In this document: positions 24,842 through 36,751 of the stretch, piece after piece | Position numbering within the stretch: the first letter of the stretch is position 1 | Layout: each line of letters begins with the position of its first letter | Source of the DNA: Paraphysoderma sedebokerense | Lineage: Eukaryota; Blastocladiomycota; Physodermatomycetes; Physodermatales; Physodermataceae | Assembly (NCBI GenBank): GCA_025602915.1 | Contig: JAHLJZ010000015.1 | Span: 355,387-419,386 of the forward strand | Reading direction: 5' to 3' | DNA length: 64,000 nt | Program-made: the position numbers and the translations under genes | Notes under the pieces: generated by a model | Databases searched by the model: none | Told to the model about the DNA's origin: nothing | Seen by the model: only the letters and a program-made list of their open reading frames with translations

Positions 24842-25506
24842 TCACCTTGATTCGGAATCTCCATACTCAGTCTCCAACTCTTGTATCATATCGTCCACGG
24901 TCAGTTTGACAACTTTAATTCCATTTGATATAATTTCAAAATCTTTCTCCTGTCCATACACATTTGCACGTATTGGCAACTGCTTTGAACCGATGTTGGA
25001 ATGCGTCAGAAGCCGAAATTGACGACGTAGGAGTTGTTGGATTTCCTATTCGACGACAACATGGAGGAAATAAAGGTTGAATTATTTGGTCTGTCATCAG
25101 TTAACGAAATATGTTTGTAAGATCAAGACCAGAGGAATTGTAGAACAAAGATAGGCGGAATCAAGCTCAAATACATTTAACAGATTCATATACTCATTAG
25201 CATGTTGCTCAAACTGCTCCACTATTGCTTCTTGATCAGTAGATTCCTCAATTAGAAGGAAAGACAGCAGCTGGCTTGCAGTATTCAACAGTTGAGTGAT
25301 TCGCTTCACGACGGTAAAATAAAGCTAAGGATCAGAACATGAGGGGAAGAGATATCAGGCACAAAGAAGGATATAACCTTTTCAGCATTGTATATTTCGA
25401 CAAGCCATGTTCCTTGAGCGAGGATCTGAGCTGCTTTGGAACTTCCGCTCATCTTTTGATAGATGGATTTTAAGTGGCGGTCGGTTGTTGGGAGGGATGG
25501 TGCCAT
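24842..25506 (-). CDS. MED11: Mediator complex subunit 11 (Med11)
   Basis: Med11 pairs with Med22 in the Mediator head, linking regulators to RNA polymerase II. Three exons on the minus strand in phase: 25506-25378, 25303-25175, 25045-24842; 153 aa. The Med11 pattern is visible: YNAEKRITQLLNTASQLLSF (residues 39-58), then VEQFEQHANEYMNLLNEIQQ, helices that form a bundle with Med22. The C-terminal extension (LPIRANVYGQEKDFEII) resembles that of fungal Med11. Identification is by pattern only, and such short helical proteins diverge strongly. Its start codon is 88 bp from that of DCTN4 on the other strand. Confidence 0.65.
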
Positions 25507-25594
25507 TACCTTCAGTTCTCTTTTCCAACACCAGAGGACATTCAAAATCACATATCCGCAATTTTCAATCACCATCAGTTTTTGTTGATGAAAA
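25507..25594. promoter_or_regulatory. Compact bidirectional promoter, MED11 / DCTN4
   Basis: Only 88 bp separate the two start codons, so both transcripts must start here or within each other's 5' regions. Confidence 0.55.
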
Positions 25595-27690
25595 ATGACG
25601 AATACTCTTATATCCCCATCCATATCATACAAATGCCCTTGCTCTCTTTCCTCGGCCTCGTCTGCCGCGCTTCCAATCAGTCCATCTTGCTTTCCTCTGT
25701 CGCACCTCTACTTCTGTCCAGATTGCTGTGAAATCAAGTGTCCCAGATGTGTACAAACTGAAATTATATGTTATTTTTGTCCAAATTGTCTGTTCGAAGT
25801 ACCTAGTGCTAGTGTTAAATCAGAAAAAAATCGGTAAGCGGACATGGCGGCTTTTTTAATTCTGGTTGGCGGTTTCCAATTTCAACGATATTTTTCAGTT
25901 CTTCTTTTGTGATCATGAGTACTGACGGGGTATATTTACACAACATTTCTTAGGTGCGCACGAAATTGCTTTTGTTGTCCTGTCTGTTCTAGTACAGTAC
26001 AAGTTATTGGAACCGAAGGATCACGATCGTCGTCCCTTAGTTCGCTCGTCAGTCCAGCAACCTCGTCAGGGGCAAGCTATCATCTTTCTTGTCCATTCTG
26101 TAGATGGGACAGTAGGAATATAGGAGTGGCATTTGACAAGCCCACCGGATTGGGTGGTAAGTTACTCGTTTAGTATGCAATATCAAGATTCCTCATTGAT
26201 AAAAATATCATTGTACTGCCTTTTGGGATCATCTCGTTTTCATCCTTTTTCTCTTCTAAAACATTTAAAGCAATGATGATGAAAAAAGATGATAACACTC
26301 CACTCGCCCTCGAACACGCAAACTTAAAATCCCATTACACTCAATCCTCGACTCCAACCACAACTCGACCGTCCCATCTGTCTATTCTTTCTTTGAGTAC
26401 ACTTTCTTTTCAGTCGAGATTTAGTTCATTCAATCGACCTGGATTAAGAGATAAAGAAAACGACAAAAAGGAACCGTATAAAAGTATACGGACGTGGGGA
26501 GGTATGGAGGCTGAGCTTGAACGGGAGAAGGAGCTCGTGGAGAAAATGAAAGGATTGGTGGGTGTCGAAGAAGGTAAATACTACCGACCTGAATTCTAAA
26601 TCTTTCTGCTGTCGCTGACTTTCATGAATAGTATCGACTATAAATCAGCGACTCGCTCAACCATTGAAGCAGGCACACCTTTCGGCGTATGTTTATGGTT
26701 CTTCATTCAACTCAATTATTTATTGGCACACGACGTTAACCATAGATTATCAGAAATCTTGAACCAATGCGAACTCATCTTCGAACAAAACTTTCGAAAC
26801 GGTGTCGGAGTTGCGAACACATTTTGGTCAAGCCAGAACAGAAAGCTCAAGTGACTCGGTTTAAAATCAAAATGATTGCAATGTAATATTCTTCTTTGTA
26901 GTTGTGACAGGGAGATTCAGTCAATTAGAGGACAAAAGCTAACCAAATCCTTATAGGTCGTATCTTCCTGAAATCACCATCCTCCAGCCGACGCCAACTC
27001 TCGTTCAGAATGAAACATGCAAAATCAAACTAAAATTCACTAATCCCTTAGAAGAAGACAATACAGTCCATCTTTTTATTCCGTTGGCCACTTTACAAAA
27101 TCAGGTGAAAGCGTCGTGCTCTCGTTTTACGATACCGGCTTACAATGAAATGGCGCAATACGAGGAGCCAGCACAACCACGGAGGGGTGGAATACAGAAG
27201 AGCGGCACTGCAGACTCAAAAAATGCTGGAGCCGTTGAAGTGAAAGGAAATAGTGTTGTTGTTGAGCTAGAAGTCATACCGAAAGGGCCGCTGGGCAATA
27301 TCGTCGAGGTGAGTCTTCCGTTTTGTTCTTGCTTCCAATGTTCTTGAACCTAAACGTAAATCTAACGGAATGAAATGCCCGTAGTTTCCCCTTTATATCA
27401 CTAGTTCCGCCATCACACCTTCTTCACAGAGTTCTTCATTAACGGATTTAAGCACAGGGTCACAAGTAGGTAAATTAAAGGAAGGGATTCAAGTGCCCCC
27501 GTCCACACCGATGGAATCTACTGGGAATCTGTTCGATATAGATGCTAGCAACAAGGATGCGAAGCTTACCGATAAGGAGGCCTTAGTCAAAAGCGGTGGC
27601 GAACTTGAAGGAAGTGGGGGAAAGGGTTTGACAGTTGAAGTGATCGTGAGCCTGGGGACTGTGATTTCCAAGATGGACACGTCTAAGTGA
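25595..27690 (+). CDS. DCTN4: Dynactin subunit 4 (p62)
   Basis: p62 sits at the pointed end of the dynactin Arp1 filament and helps dynein cargo binding. Seven exons in phase: 25595-25833, 25954-26156, 26271-26573, 26632-26686, 26754-26882, 26957-27308, 27385-27690; 528 aa. The family's Cys-rich zinc region is clear: YFCPDCCEIKCPRC, CYFCPNCLFEVPSASVKSEK, then CARNCFCCPVC and LSCPFCRWDS. A later module, LEPMRTHLRTKLSKRCRSCE with HILVKPEQK and TRFKIKMIAM, is diagnostic of DCTN4. The C-terminus is a beta-rich region with TNPLEEDNTVHLFI. It is longer than human p62 (460 aa) through low-complexity inserts. Intron 2 ends in AAAG rather than a pyrimidine-AG. Confidence 0.92.
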
Positions 27691-27810
27691 TATTTGTGAA
27701 ATAGAGTTAATGTTATATAAACCTATCCACTAAAAATGGATTGCGTTGAAATTACGTAGAACTTGTTCATTCTTTTCACGTCAGATTGAAAATGACGAGG
27801 GATTAATTTG

Positions 27811-27816
27811 CACGTG
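27811..27816. promoter_or_regulatory. CACGTG element, PCT1 promoter
   Basis: CACGTG core 105 bp upstream of the PCT1 ATG, within the spacing seen for the other CACGTG sites of this window. Confidence 0.4.
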
Positions 27817-27860
27817 GCTGCGGCTTGTTGAGTTTTAATTCTCTCGCTGGGGAAAAGTGA

Positions 27861-29663
<1,803 letters not shown>

Positions 29664-29916
29664 AATGGCGTTGATGATTTTGTAGAGATTGAATCATAGT
29701 GACGCAAGGTTAACATTTAAGTTGCACTGAGAGTACTTGCGTAGTTGGTTACAGTGTGTAAATACCCCCCAAAAGCGATTTTCAAGCGGCATGACTTCAA
29801 TTGAAATATGTACTTTTATTATTGTTACCAGAGTAGTGTTCAAGTTGAAACGTTCCTAGCTGTGGAAACTACGCGAGACGCATGAAAGGAAATCCAAAGA
29901 ATTTCCAAATCCGCTC

Positions 29917-31110
29917 TCAGGTTCCGACCCATTTCTTGATTCTGCTCTCTCCTCTCCTCCATCCTCTCTCGAATATAGTAGTGGTTTTGCCGTCCAACAA
30001 TCTCCGACATTCAGACAACACGCCAAATATATACTCTAGCCTCTCTTTTTCACTATTCCAGCCGTTACCAAAGCCATCAAACTCATTTTGGGACTGCATC
30101 AATTCATAAAATTTTCCCCCATATTGGAACTCAATAGATGGATAAATTCGTTTTAACAATTTCAAGACTGCTGCATTGAATTCATAAGAAGAAACAGTCG
30201 TGAGTGGCCCTACATTCATTTGGACAGGGGAGTTTGTATAACTCATAAGATTCGAGTTTGCGTTTATAGGAAAGGGAGAAACAGTAAAGTTAAGAGTAGA
30301 AAAGGAAGAGTAGAAAGAAGTGGAACCGATATTATTGAAATTGGAGATTGAAGGGTTAAAAGTCTCGACGCGGAAATCTGCAGAGTTAGAATCAGAAACG
30401 GAAGCCAACAAAAATCTGACATCTTTCAATAAATCTGTGTAGATTTCCAACAAATGCCTTTCTAATGGTAATAAAAAGTACAAAGAGATCAAATTGTAAA
30501 TTTTACGGTTTGATTTCACTTTAGAGAGAATTGAAGATGTAATGGTGGAGTTGGACTTTGAATTCATGTTTTTGGGAAGAGTAGTGGAAGAAGAGTGTGC
30601 TGTAGAAACTGCAATTGAAGGCTTTGGGGAGGAAGTATGGAGGTTTCGGTAAGTGAGTATGAGTGGAGAGTTAACAAGGAATTCGGATTTCGAAGGGCAA
30701 TTACAACGAAAAGTTGACCTAGAGAGAAATCTTCTTGAACGGGCTGACCTTTGTGATTCTTCGAATAAAGATATGGCTATCGAGCTTGGATTTGAATAAA
30801 ATCTTAAAATATTGTTTAATATTCGACTTCTATGTCGCATTGCATCGTTAGTAACGTTGACTCGGCGTAACCCGAGCTTTGCATCTCCACTGAACTTTCT
30901 CACTCCAGTTACAAATTGATTAGACCTCAATTTTGAGTTCGAGTGACTATGAAACCTATTAACAAAACCATTTCGATATTCAGCAGACTTTTCATGAAAT
31001 GCGTCGAAAAAATATGTTGACAGGGAGAGGATCGATCTTTCGTTTACTTTGCCGGCAAGGATGGATGCAAGACGAGTTATCGGGTTATATGGTTGTGGTT
31101 GTGATATCAT
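29917..31110 (-). CDS. Unrecognised protein, possibly mitochondrial (397 aa)
   Basis: Uninterrupted reading frame on the minus strand starting at a true ATG (31110), among the few intronless genes here. I recognise no family. Residues 1-170 are rich in Arg, Ser and Asn with very few acids, and contain YRNLHTSSP near residue 154, which resembles the region around a mitochondrial presequence cleavage site. Residues 205-250 are a hydrophobic/amphipathic segment (NLISLYFLLPLERHLLEIYT). The C-terminal 90 residues look folded (FNAAVLKLLKRIYPSIEF, LEYIFGVLSECRRLLDGK). The long uncommon open frame and its amino-acid composition support coding. The true start may be downstream if the LHTSS site marks a presequence. 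Confidence 0.6.
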   Translation of the reverse strand: MISQPQPYNPITRLASILAGKVNERSILSLSTYFFDAFHEKSAEYRNGFVNRFHSHSNSKLRSNQFVTGVRKFSGDAKLGLRRVNVTNDAMRHRSRILNNILRFYSNPSSIAISLFEESQRSARSRRFLSRSTFRCNCPSKSEFLVNSPLILTYRNLHTSSPKPSIAVSTAHSSSTTLPKNMNSKSNSTITSSILSKVKSNRKIYNLISLYFLLPLERHLLEIYTDLLKDVRFLLASVSDSNSADFRVETFNPSISNFNNIGSTSFYSSFSTLNFTVSPFPINANSNLMSYTNSPVQMNVGPLTTVSSYEFNAAVLKLLKRIYPSIEFQYGGKFYELMQSQNEFDGFGNGWNSEKERLEYIFGVLSECRRLLDGKTTTIFERGWRRGESRIKKWVGT

Positions 31111-31497
31111 TCTTTAACGAATGGTTGAATATTCCAAAATACTCTGCGATGAAATGGGGGACGATAACAGTTTGTTTTCTGCTGCGAAAGAATCAGTAGC
31201 GTGAACACGATTTTCATCGTGACGTTCGTTAAGAAAGCACCGGCCGGGCCATATTAAGTACAACGGATATGTTCTCTGGTGAATACTAACAAATTCTATT
31301 CATTATTAACGGTTTTTTTTTCGATTTTTGTCATTACTTATCGATGCGTGTTGTCTACATTCGCCAACTATGTTTATCTAAAGGTTATATACAAATAATG
31401 TACCTCACCATTACCATATTGTTTCTACCCAAACTTTTTCCCTGATGTGATTACAAAACCGTTTATATCCTACTAGGCAGGGTAAATATTCCCACAG
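31111..31497. other. Intergenic region
   Basis: 387 bp, AT-rich, between the upstream region of the possibly mitochondrial protein gene and the 3' end of the DUF1752 gene. Nothing recognisable. Confidence 0.4.
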
Positions 31498-32494
31498 TTA
31501 ATAATCTTCATCATCACTATCGTCGGTGATCTGAAATTTCCTCAATTTTTTGCCATTGTCGCCATATCGGCCTGTTATCCCGATTTTAGTTTCCTCGGAA
31601 TTTCTGAAATACCTCTGTAAATTGTAAACTCTTGGTGTCCTATGAATCAAAATGGATTCAGACAGCGGTAGGGGCAAGGAGAAAGGGTTGGTTGAGCATG
31701 TGGTTGAAGGTATCGATGGGGAAAGGTAAATTGACGGAATCGACGGAAGATGAGTAAACAGTGAGGAGAGGAATTTAGTGCTTAAACTAAAGGCATCGAA
31801 TGTTAATTCAGAATCGGATTCCGAAGTAGAGCAAGATGAAATAGAATCGGAATCGGAACCGGAGCTGATGAGTGAGGGTGATTGGCGAGCGGATTGAGGA
31901 GCAGACTGTTTGGATTCCGATTTCGAAGGAAGGACTGAAACGAAAATGTCGTCTACTGTTTTGTTGTCTTGCCATCGGACATTGAACTTTCTGTTCTGAA
32001 GTTTCGTAAATATATGATTAGGTAAGGGTAACAATGGAGGCGATAATTCGTGCAAAATGGCAGAGTCATCCTTCGTCGTCGGTATATCATGAGTCGATGA
32101 ATGTGGCCGAACAGCAGGCAGCATGTGTTGCTTACCAAAGAAATGGAGATTGGAAGGATGTGCTTGCTTGTGAGATGACGATAAGGTTGACAAGAACGTA
32201 TCCGAAGAAGGCAGGGACTTCGACTTTGACATTCCCCATATTCTCCACGACATGTTTTCAATACGGTAGCCACCTTCTATAGATGATTTGTGCTTGGTGA
32301 ACACTAATAATTACAAAGAATTAGGTGAATAAAGATTTTCCAATTGATTGAGAATTTAGCAAAAATTGACAATAGACAGGCTGTGTCACAATAAAATCCG
32401 AAAGAACGAGAGGATGGACAAGAGCTCACTAACCTGACCAGCAAGTGATTAGATCCCATGGAGACACAGGAGGGCCCTGTTCAAGAGGCGACAT
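31498..32494 (-). CDS. DUF1752-containing protein (AreA/GATA N-terminal motif)
   Basis: Two exons on the minus strand, 32494-32434 and 32303-31498, in phase; 288 aa. The motif spanning the junction, VFTKHKSSIEGGYRIENMSW followed by RIWG, fits DUF1752 (RLENLSWRLW core), a short helix found at the N-terminus of fungal nitrogen GATA factors and of other nutrient regulators. No GATA zinc finger follows in this frame or in the downstream sequence. The remainder is Ser-rich (residues 145-190 alternate Ser, Asp and Glu), with a conserved-looking segment RVYNLQRYFRNSEETKIGIT near the end and an acidic tail (DDSDDEDY). A regulatory protein in the nutrient response is a reasonable inference; it is not a DNA-binding GATA factor itself. 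Confidence 0.65.
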
Positions 32495-33490
32495 TCTGGA
32501 TTCGCAAGTTGGAGCGACAGGAGAGAGAACCTGAAGCATTGAGGATGGAGATTACTACTTTGTTCTTGGGGAGAACTATTTCAAGGACGGAGAGGACGAA
32601 TAATCAAAAATGAGAGCAGAGATGCGACGGGAGGGAGGAGGAGAGGCTTTATACACTTATTATTGACGATAACGGATATCGATGCAGCGAATGTTTCGGA
32701 GAGGAGATATGATATGGCAGAATTGTTATCAGGGATGCCGTCAAAGAATCGAGGAGCTTATCAATTGGCCTCGGAAAGATCGGAAAGAGATAACGGAATC
32801 CCTGGCCAATCGGAATCTCCCGGAAGCACCTCCATTTGACGCGCGTGTGGCGACATTTCCTCGGCCGCTGTCGCTGTTGTTTCGTGCTGCTAATTTCAGT
32901 AGCACAAAAGTTGCCAACGATGCTGACGTGCGCTTGATTCCCTGCATTATGCATCTTTCCGCAGAGGTGAAGACGTGTTTGACAGTATAGTCGAAAATGA
33001 TCGAGTCACCGAGTTCTGAAATGGCTTCTTGGTTGCTTGTAAACTGATTTGAGCGGGTTAACCAATTGAAGTCTGGCGCTATTTGCACGATATTCGAAAT
33101 GATTATCTAGTATAATGCAGTCTTTTCAGTTGAACCAGCATCTCGCAACGTGATAAACATGATGAGTTTATCAGTCTAGGTCTCTAGGAATGAGTTCATA
33201 TTAAGCAATGCTGCATCCCAAGAGAGGCCTGAGCATGGTTGCCCAGAAGATTTTAAGTGTTAGGACGGGCGCCAGATTTGTGACTGGGCCACTGGACTTG
33301 CGCAGACTGAAGCCTAATAAGGCGCATCCCTACAATCAGTTTTAATGCAATACCTTCTATTCGTCCACTTTACATCAAAGCAATAACTAATTTTGGAAAG
33401 CTGTAATGGGCTGGCAGACTGGCGGTAACCGAGAAGTTTGAAAATAAGATAAACTCGGACGATACCACCGCATCCCCAGCAAAACAATTG
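32495..33490. other. Gene-poor region
   Basis: About 1 kb. Open frames on both strands (for example 32682-32990) overlap each other and show no family pattern. The first 150 bp are probably the promoter of the DUF1752 gene. No supported gene. Confidence 0.35.
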
Positions 33491-35580
33491 TCACCGTCCT
33501 AATCGACCGTCAGCTTCAATATGTATGTCAGCAATATCAACAGCCACTTCTTCTCTGCGGTTGTCTTTAGCGACAATTTCTAGTTTCACTTCCTCGTCCC
33601 TCTGTTTGTCGACATCATTATCTTCCATCCCCTCCATCTCACTTTCATTTGAACTTGCGGGATCCTTTTCCCAGCTCTGATTGACCTCATCAGTCGTAGT
33701 AATGCTTGCCTCAGATCCATCCGTATCCGCTCCATCGCAATTGCGATTTTTGCGCCTTACAATGCGTCGTCTGTGAATATTCTTCGACAACTTAAATATA
33801 GGAACGGTAACCCCATGGACTATTACCGACGTGAGGACGAGAAACGAAACTACTGGAATAGTAAGCTTGACAATATCTGGGACGTCTTTCTGATAATGGG
33901 TAAGGAGATATGCATAGAATAGACCAGAAACTCCAATGGGCCCGAACCTGACAGTGGGTTTGAAGTAAAAAAGATCAGATACCGAACGCATATGAACGAC
34001 AGGAAAATACATTAAATTTACCATCCCGCAAACATGGCTTCTTTCCAATTTCTGATGGCCGGTGTCACATTGTGTAATATGAACACAAACGGTAATCGTC
34101 TGAATAACATCACAGTAATTCCCAGCAACACTAATCTCCAAGGGGTTAAGGCAACCATTGTTCCCATAGTTTCCCAAGGATACGTTGCGCCGAAGAAGAC
34201 GAAGAATGAAAGATTAATCAAATTATCGAAGACAGATTGAATATGTTCGGACTCAATCGATTGTCGAAATTGATCGTCCCAGTTGAGGAAATTTCCCGCC
34301 ACGAAGCACGCAAGAAGATCGTCAGATTCTATACGACCAACAACACCAATGGTAAATATCTAAGTATATCATTACCGGAAGACGTAGTACCAGTTAGTCA
34401 TATTTGCGCGGGAGAAAAAATAAAATTCAGAGCTTACCGCAAGAGCTATGGCGAAACTGAGGAAACTCTCTTTATCCATCAAATTAAGCTTCTTTGAATA
34501 CCACATCATCGTTTTTGCCCCCCACCCAATCACTGCACCCATAGCACACCCCAAAACAACTTGATATAACACAATCCAGATTACCCATTCCGAGAGTGCG
34601 TGTCCATAATTCTCACGCTCCAATGGCTCTAATTTGATGAGTAGTCCTATGAATAAAAATGGGAATCCGAGCCCATCGTTTGCGCCAGATTCGGCGGACA
34701 AAATATCTCGAACATGTACAGGGACATATTTTTCAGCGAATTTTCCCCGAACGATACTATTGGCAAGTACGGGATCTGTTGGCGCTACACAGGATCCGAT
34801 AATCAAAGAATTGAGCTAAGAAGTGATAAAGAAAATGAAGGGAATTAAGTTACTAACTGACGAAAGGAAGCGAAATAAGCACAAATGATATGTCATACCC
34901 AGGACACCCCCAAAATACCATGTATCAAGCCCGCAGTCGCTAACCAACTTAACGTCATGCAAGGCCCTAACAGCATTGCTAAGCTCTTCCATTGTTTCTT
35001 GATATACTTGGCTATTTGTTGAAATAAGGTGACATTTAATGAAAACGTAATTTTGCAACGAAGTCGAAGCGAGACAAACCAGGCAGTTCAACACCAGCAA
35101 ACATGACTTGTATCCCCACTGCAATTCTTGCAAATTGGAACATGACTTTGTCAAATTCATGATGATCATTTGAATTCGAACGAAAGAAAGTAAATAAGTC
35201 TGCGCCGTAAGGACCGATAATAATTCCGAAAATGGTGGCAACTATTCGTTACATGAAACCAATAAAGTAATGTTTAAATAGTCAGGTTTTAGACTGCTAA
35301 TATAGCATCATACTAGTTACTCTCAACGTTATCTTAAAAGTCCAAGCTGTTCAGTTCAACAATCCGCCCGCTTGCAATGTTTTTACTCAGCTCAGGGCTC
35401 TTACAGCTTCAAGCTAACCCCAAATATGTAGTAATTTGAAAAGAACATACCTAAACTTTCACTAAGATACAATTTTTCCTTGATTCCAAGCGAAATAAGC
35501 CCATAGAATAATATGAAAGAGCCGAGGATAAGACAGATCAAAGTAACATCGTCCACAACAAAATCGACAAACTGGACCAT
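33491..35580 (-). CDS. NHA1: Nha1/Sod2-type plasma-membrane sodium/proton antiporter, copy A
   Basis: Exchanges cytosolic alkali cations for external protons, giving salt tolerance and pH control. Six exons on the minus strand in phase: 35580-35451, 35241-35080, 35011-34899, 34815-34438, 34359-34022, 33947-33491; 525 aa. Visible: an N-terminal membrane segment (LICLILGSFILFYGLISL), GIQVMFAGVELPG, the ion-binding core SCVAPTDPVLANSIVRGKFA and LSAESGANDGLGFPFLF (TDP and ND pairs), and FGPIGVSGLFYAYLLTHY. The C-terminal tail is short (about 100 residues, acidic), as in fission-yeast Sod2 rather than budding-yeast Nha1. It is the divergent partner of copy B at 36752-38670, with the same exon phases and two exons of identical length. 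Confidence 0.93.
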
Positions 35581-36751
35581 TGCAGGATGCTAGTCACAGC
35601 GAGCAGCTTCCAATTACAGTGGCGTAAGACGCTATAATAGCTGTATGACAACTTCGTTATATCGTGGGGTGTTGCTAAAAAATATACCTGGTTTTTGGAA
35701 ATATGTATACCGCATGCTTCGCCGATGAAAAAATTTTCGGCCCAAGTTAAGGGTGATTGTTCTAAACACGTTTTCTCCGTTCTGGAAGCCTCAGGACACG
35801 TCAGACAATGTGCAATATTGCATGGAGCGGGAAAAAACTACAATCGACGATGAACATCCAATAAGAATTGCTGTTGAACCAGTTTCGACATTGTCAACTG
35901 CCGTCCATCAGTTTTACTATATCCTTGTCTCCGGCCGAGGACGATATGATGAAATACATGAATTGGAATACTTCGAGTCATCGGAAGTACTGTTGGGCTA
36001 ATGCAGGAGACTTCTTGTGTCATCCTCAACACAACTTGAGCCTTCTTTCAGTAAAATTATTCAAATGTTTCTCGGATTCTTTCAGTGGCACCGTTCAGCG
36101 ATGTAGGAAAATATGGGAGATAAGCGATAGCATCGACCAATGGTACTTCTAGGGGAAGATAAAATAAAACAGTGAGTTGGCGATCGAAAGAAATTGAAGG
36201 GAACGATCGCAGGACTTAATTATTAAATTCTTCGGCGTCGAGAGAGGGGAAAGATAATGCGATAAGTTTAAATATAAAGAAACTAGGCTGAACATCTCTT
36301 ACCCATGCTTTCCTGGTTTGCGCCAACATAAGATGTGGGGCGTTCACAGCCCCAGTATTGTGTCGACATCTGAGTTCTCACCGCCAACTTCATTTTCATC
36401 GACTATTTAGATTTTGAGGAGCACAGGAGGGTGATGAATTGTTGAACTAAAGTTGAAGTCTTTCTGCTCCCTTCTGGAATGACGCGATATTCACGATATC
36501 GCATCGAAATAATTGACTTGGGGAATCTGAAACGTAATCTCAACGCCTAGACTAATTTGAAACGATAGCTTCACCTTCACATGGATTCAAATCATATCGT
36601 TAATATCAACTCATTATTTCAGTTAATAGAGCGTGAGAAGAAAAACTGATAAGAGTCCGAGATCATTCCTTACAATTTCGGTTGGGCTCTGTAATTCTAT
36701 CAACCGTTGATTCGGCCTTTCTCGATCGGTGAATCGGCTTTTTCGACCAAG
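35581..36751. promoter_or_regulatory. Shared head-to-head region of the antiporter pair
   Basis: 1171 bp between the two antiporter start codons. Short open frames inside (35753-36152) show no family resemblance. Presumably carries both promoters. Confidence 0.4.
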
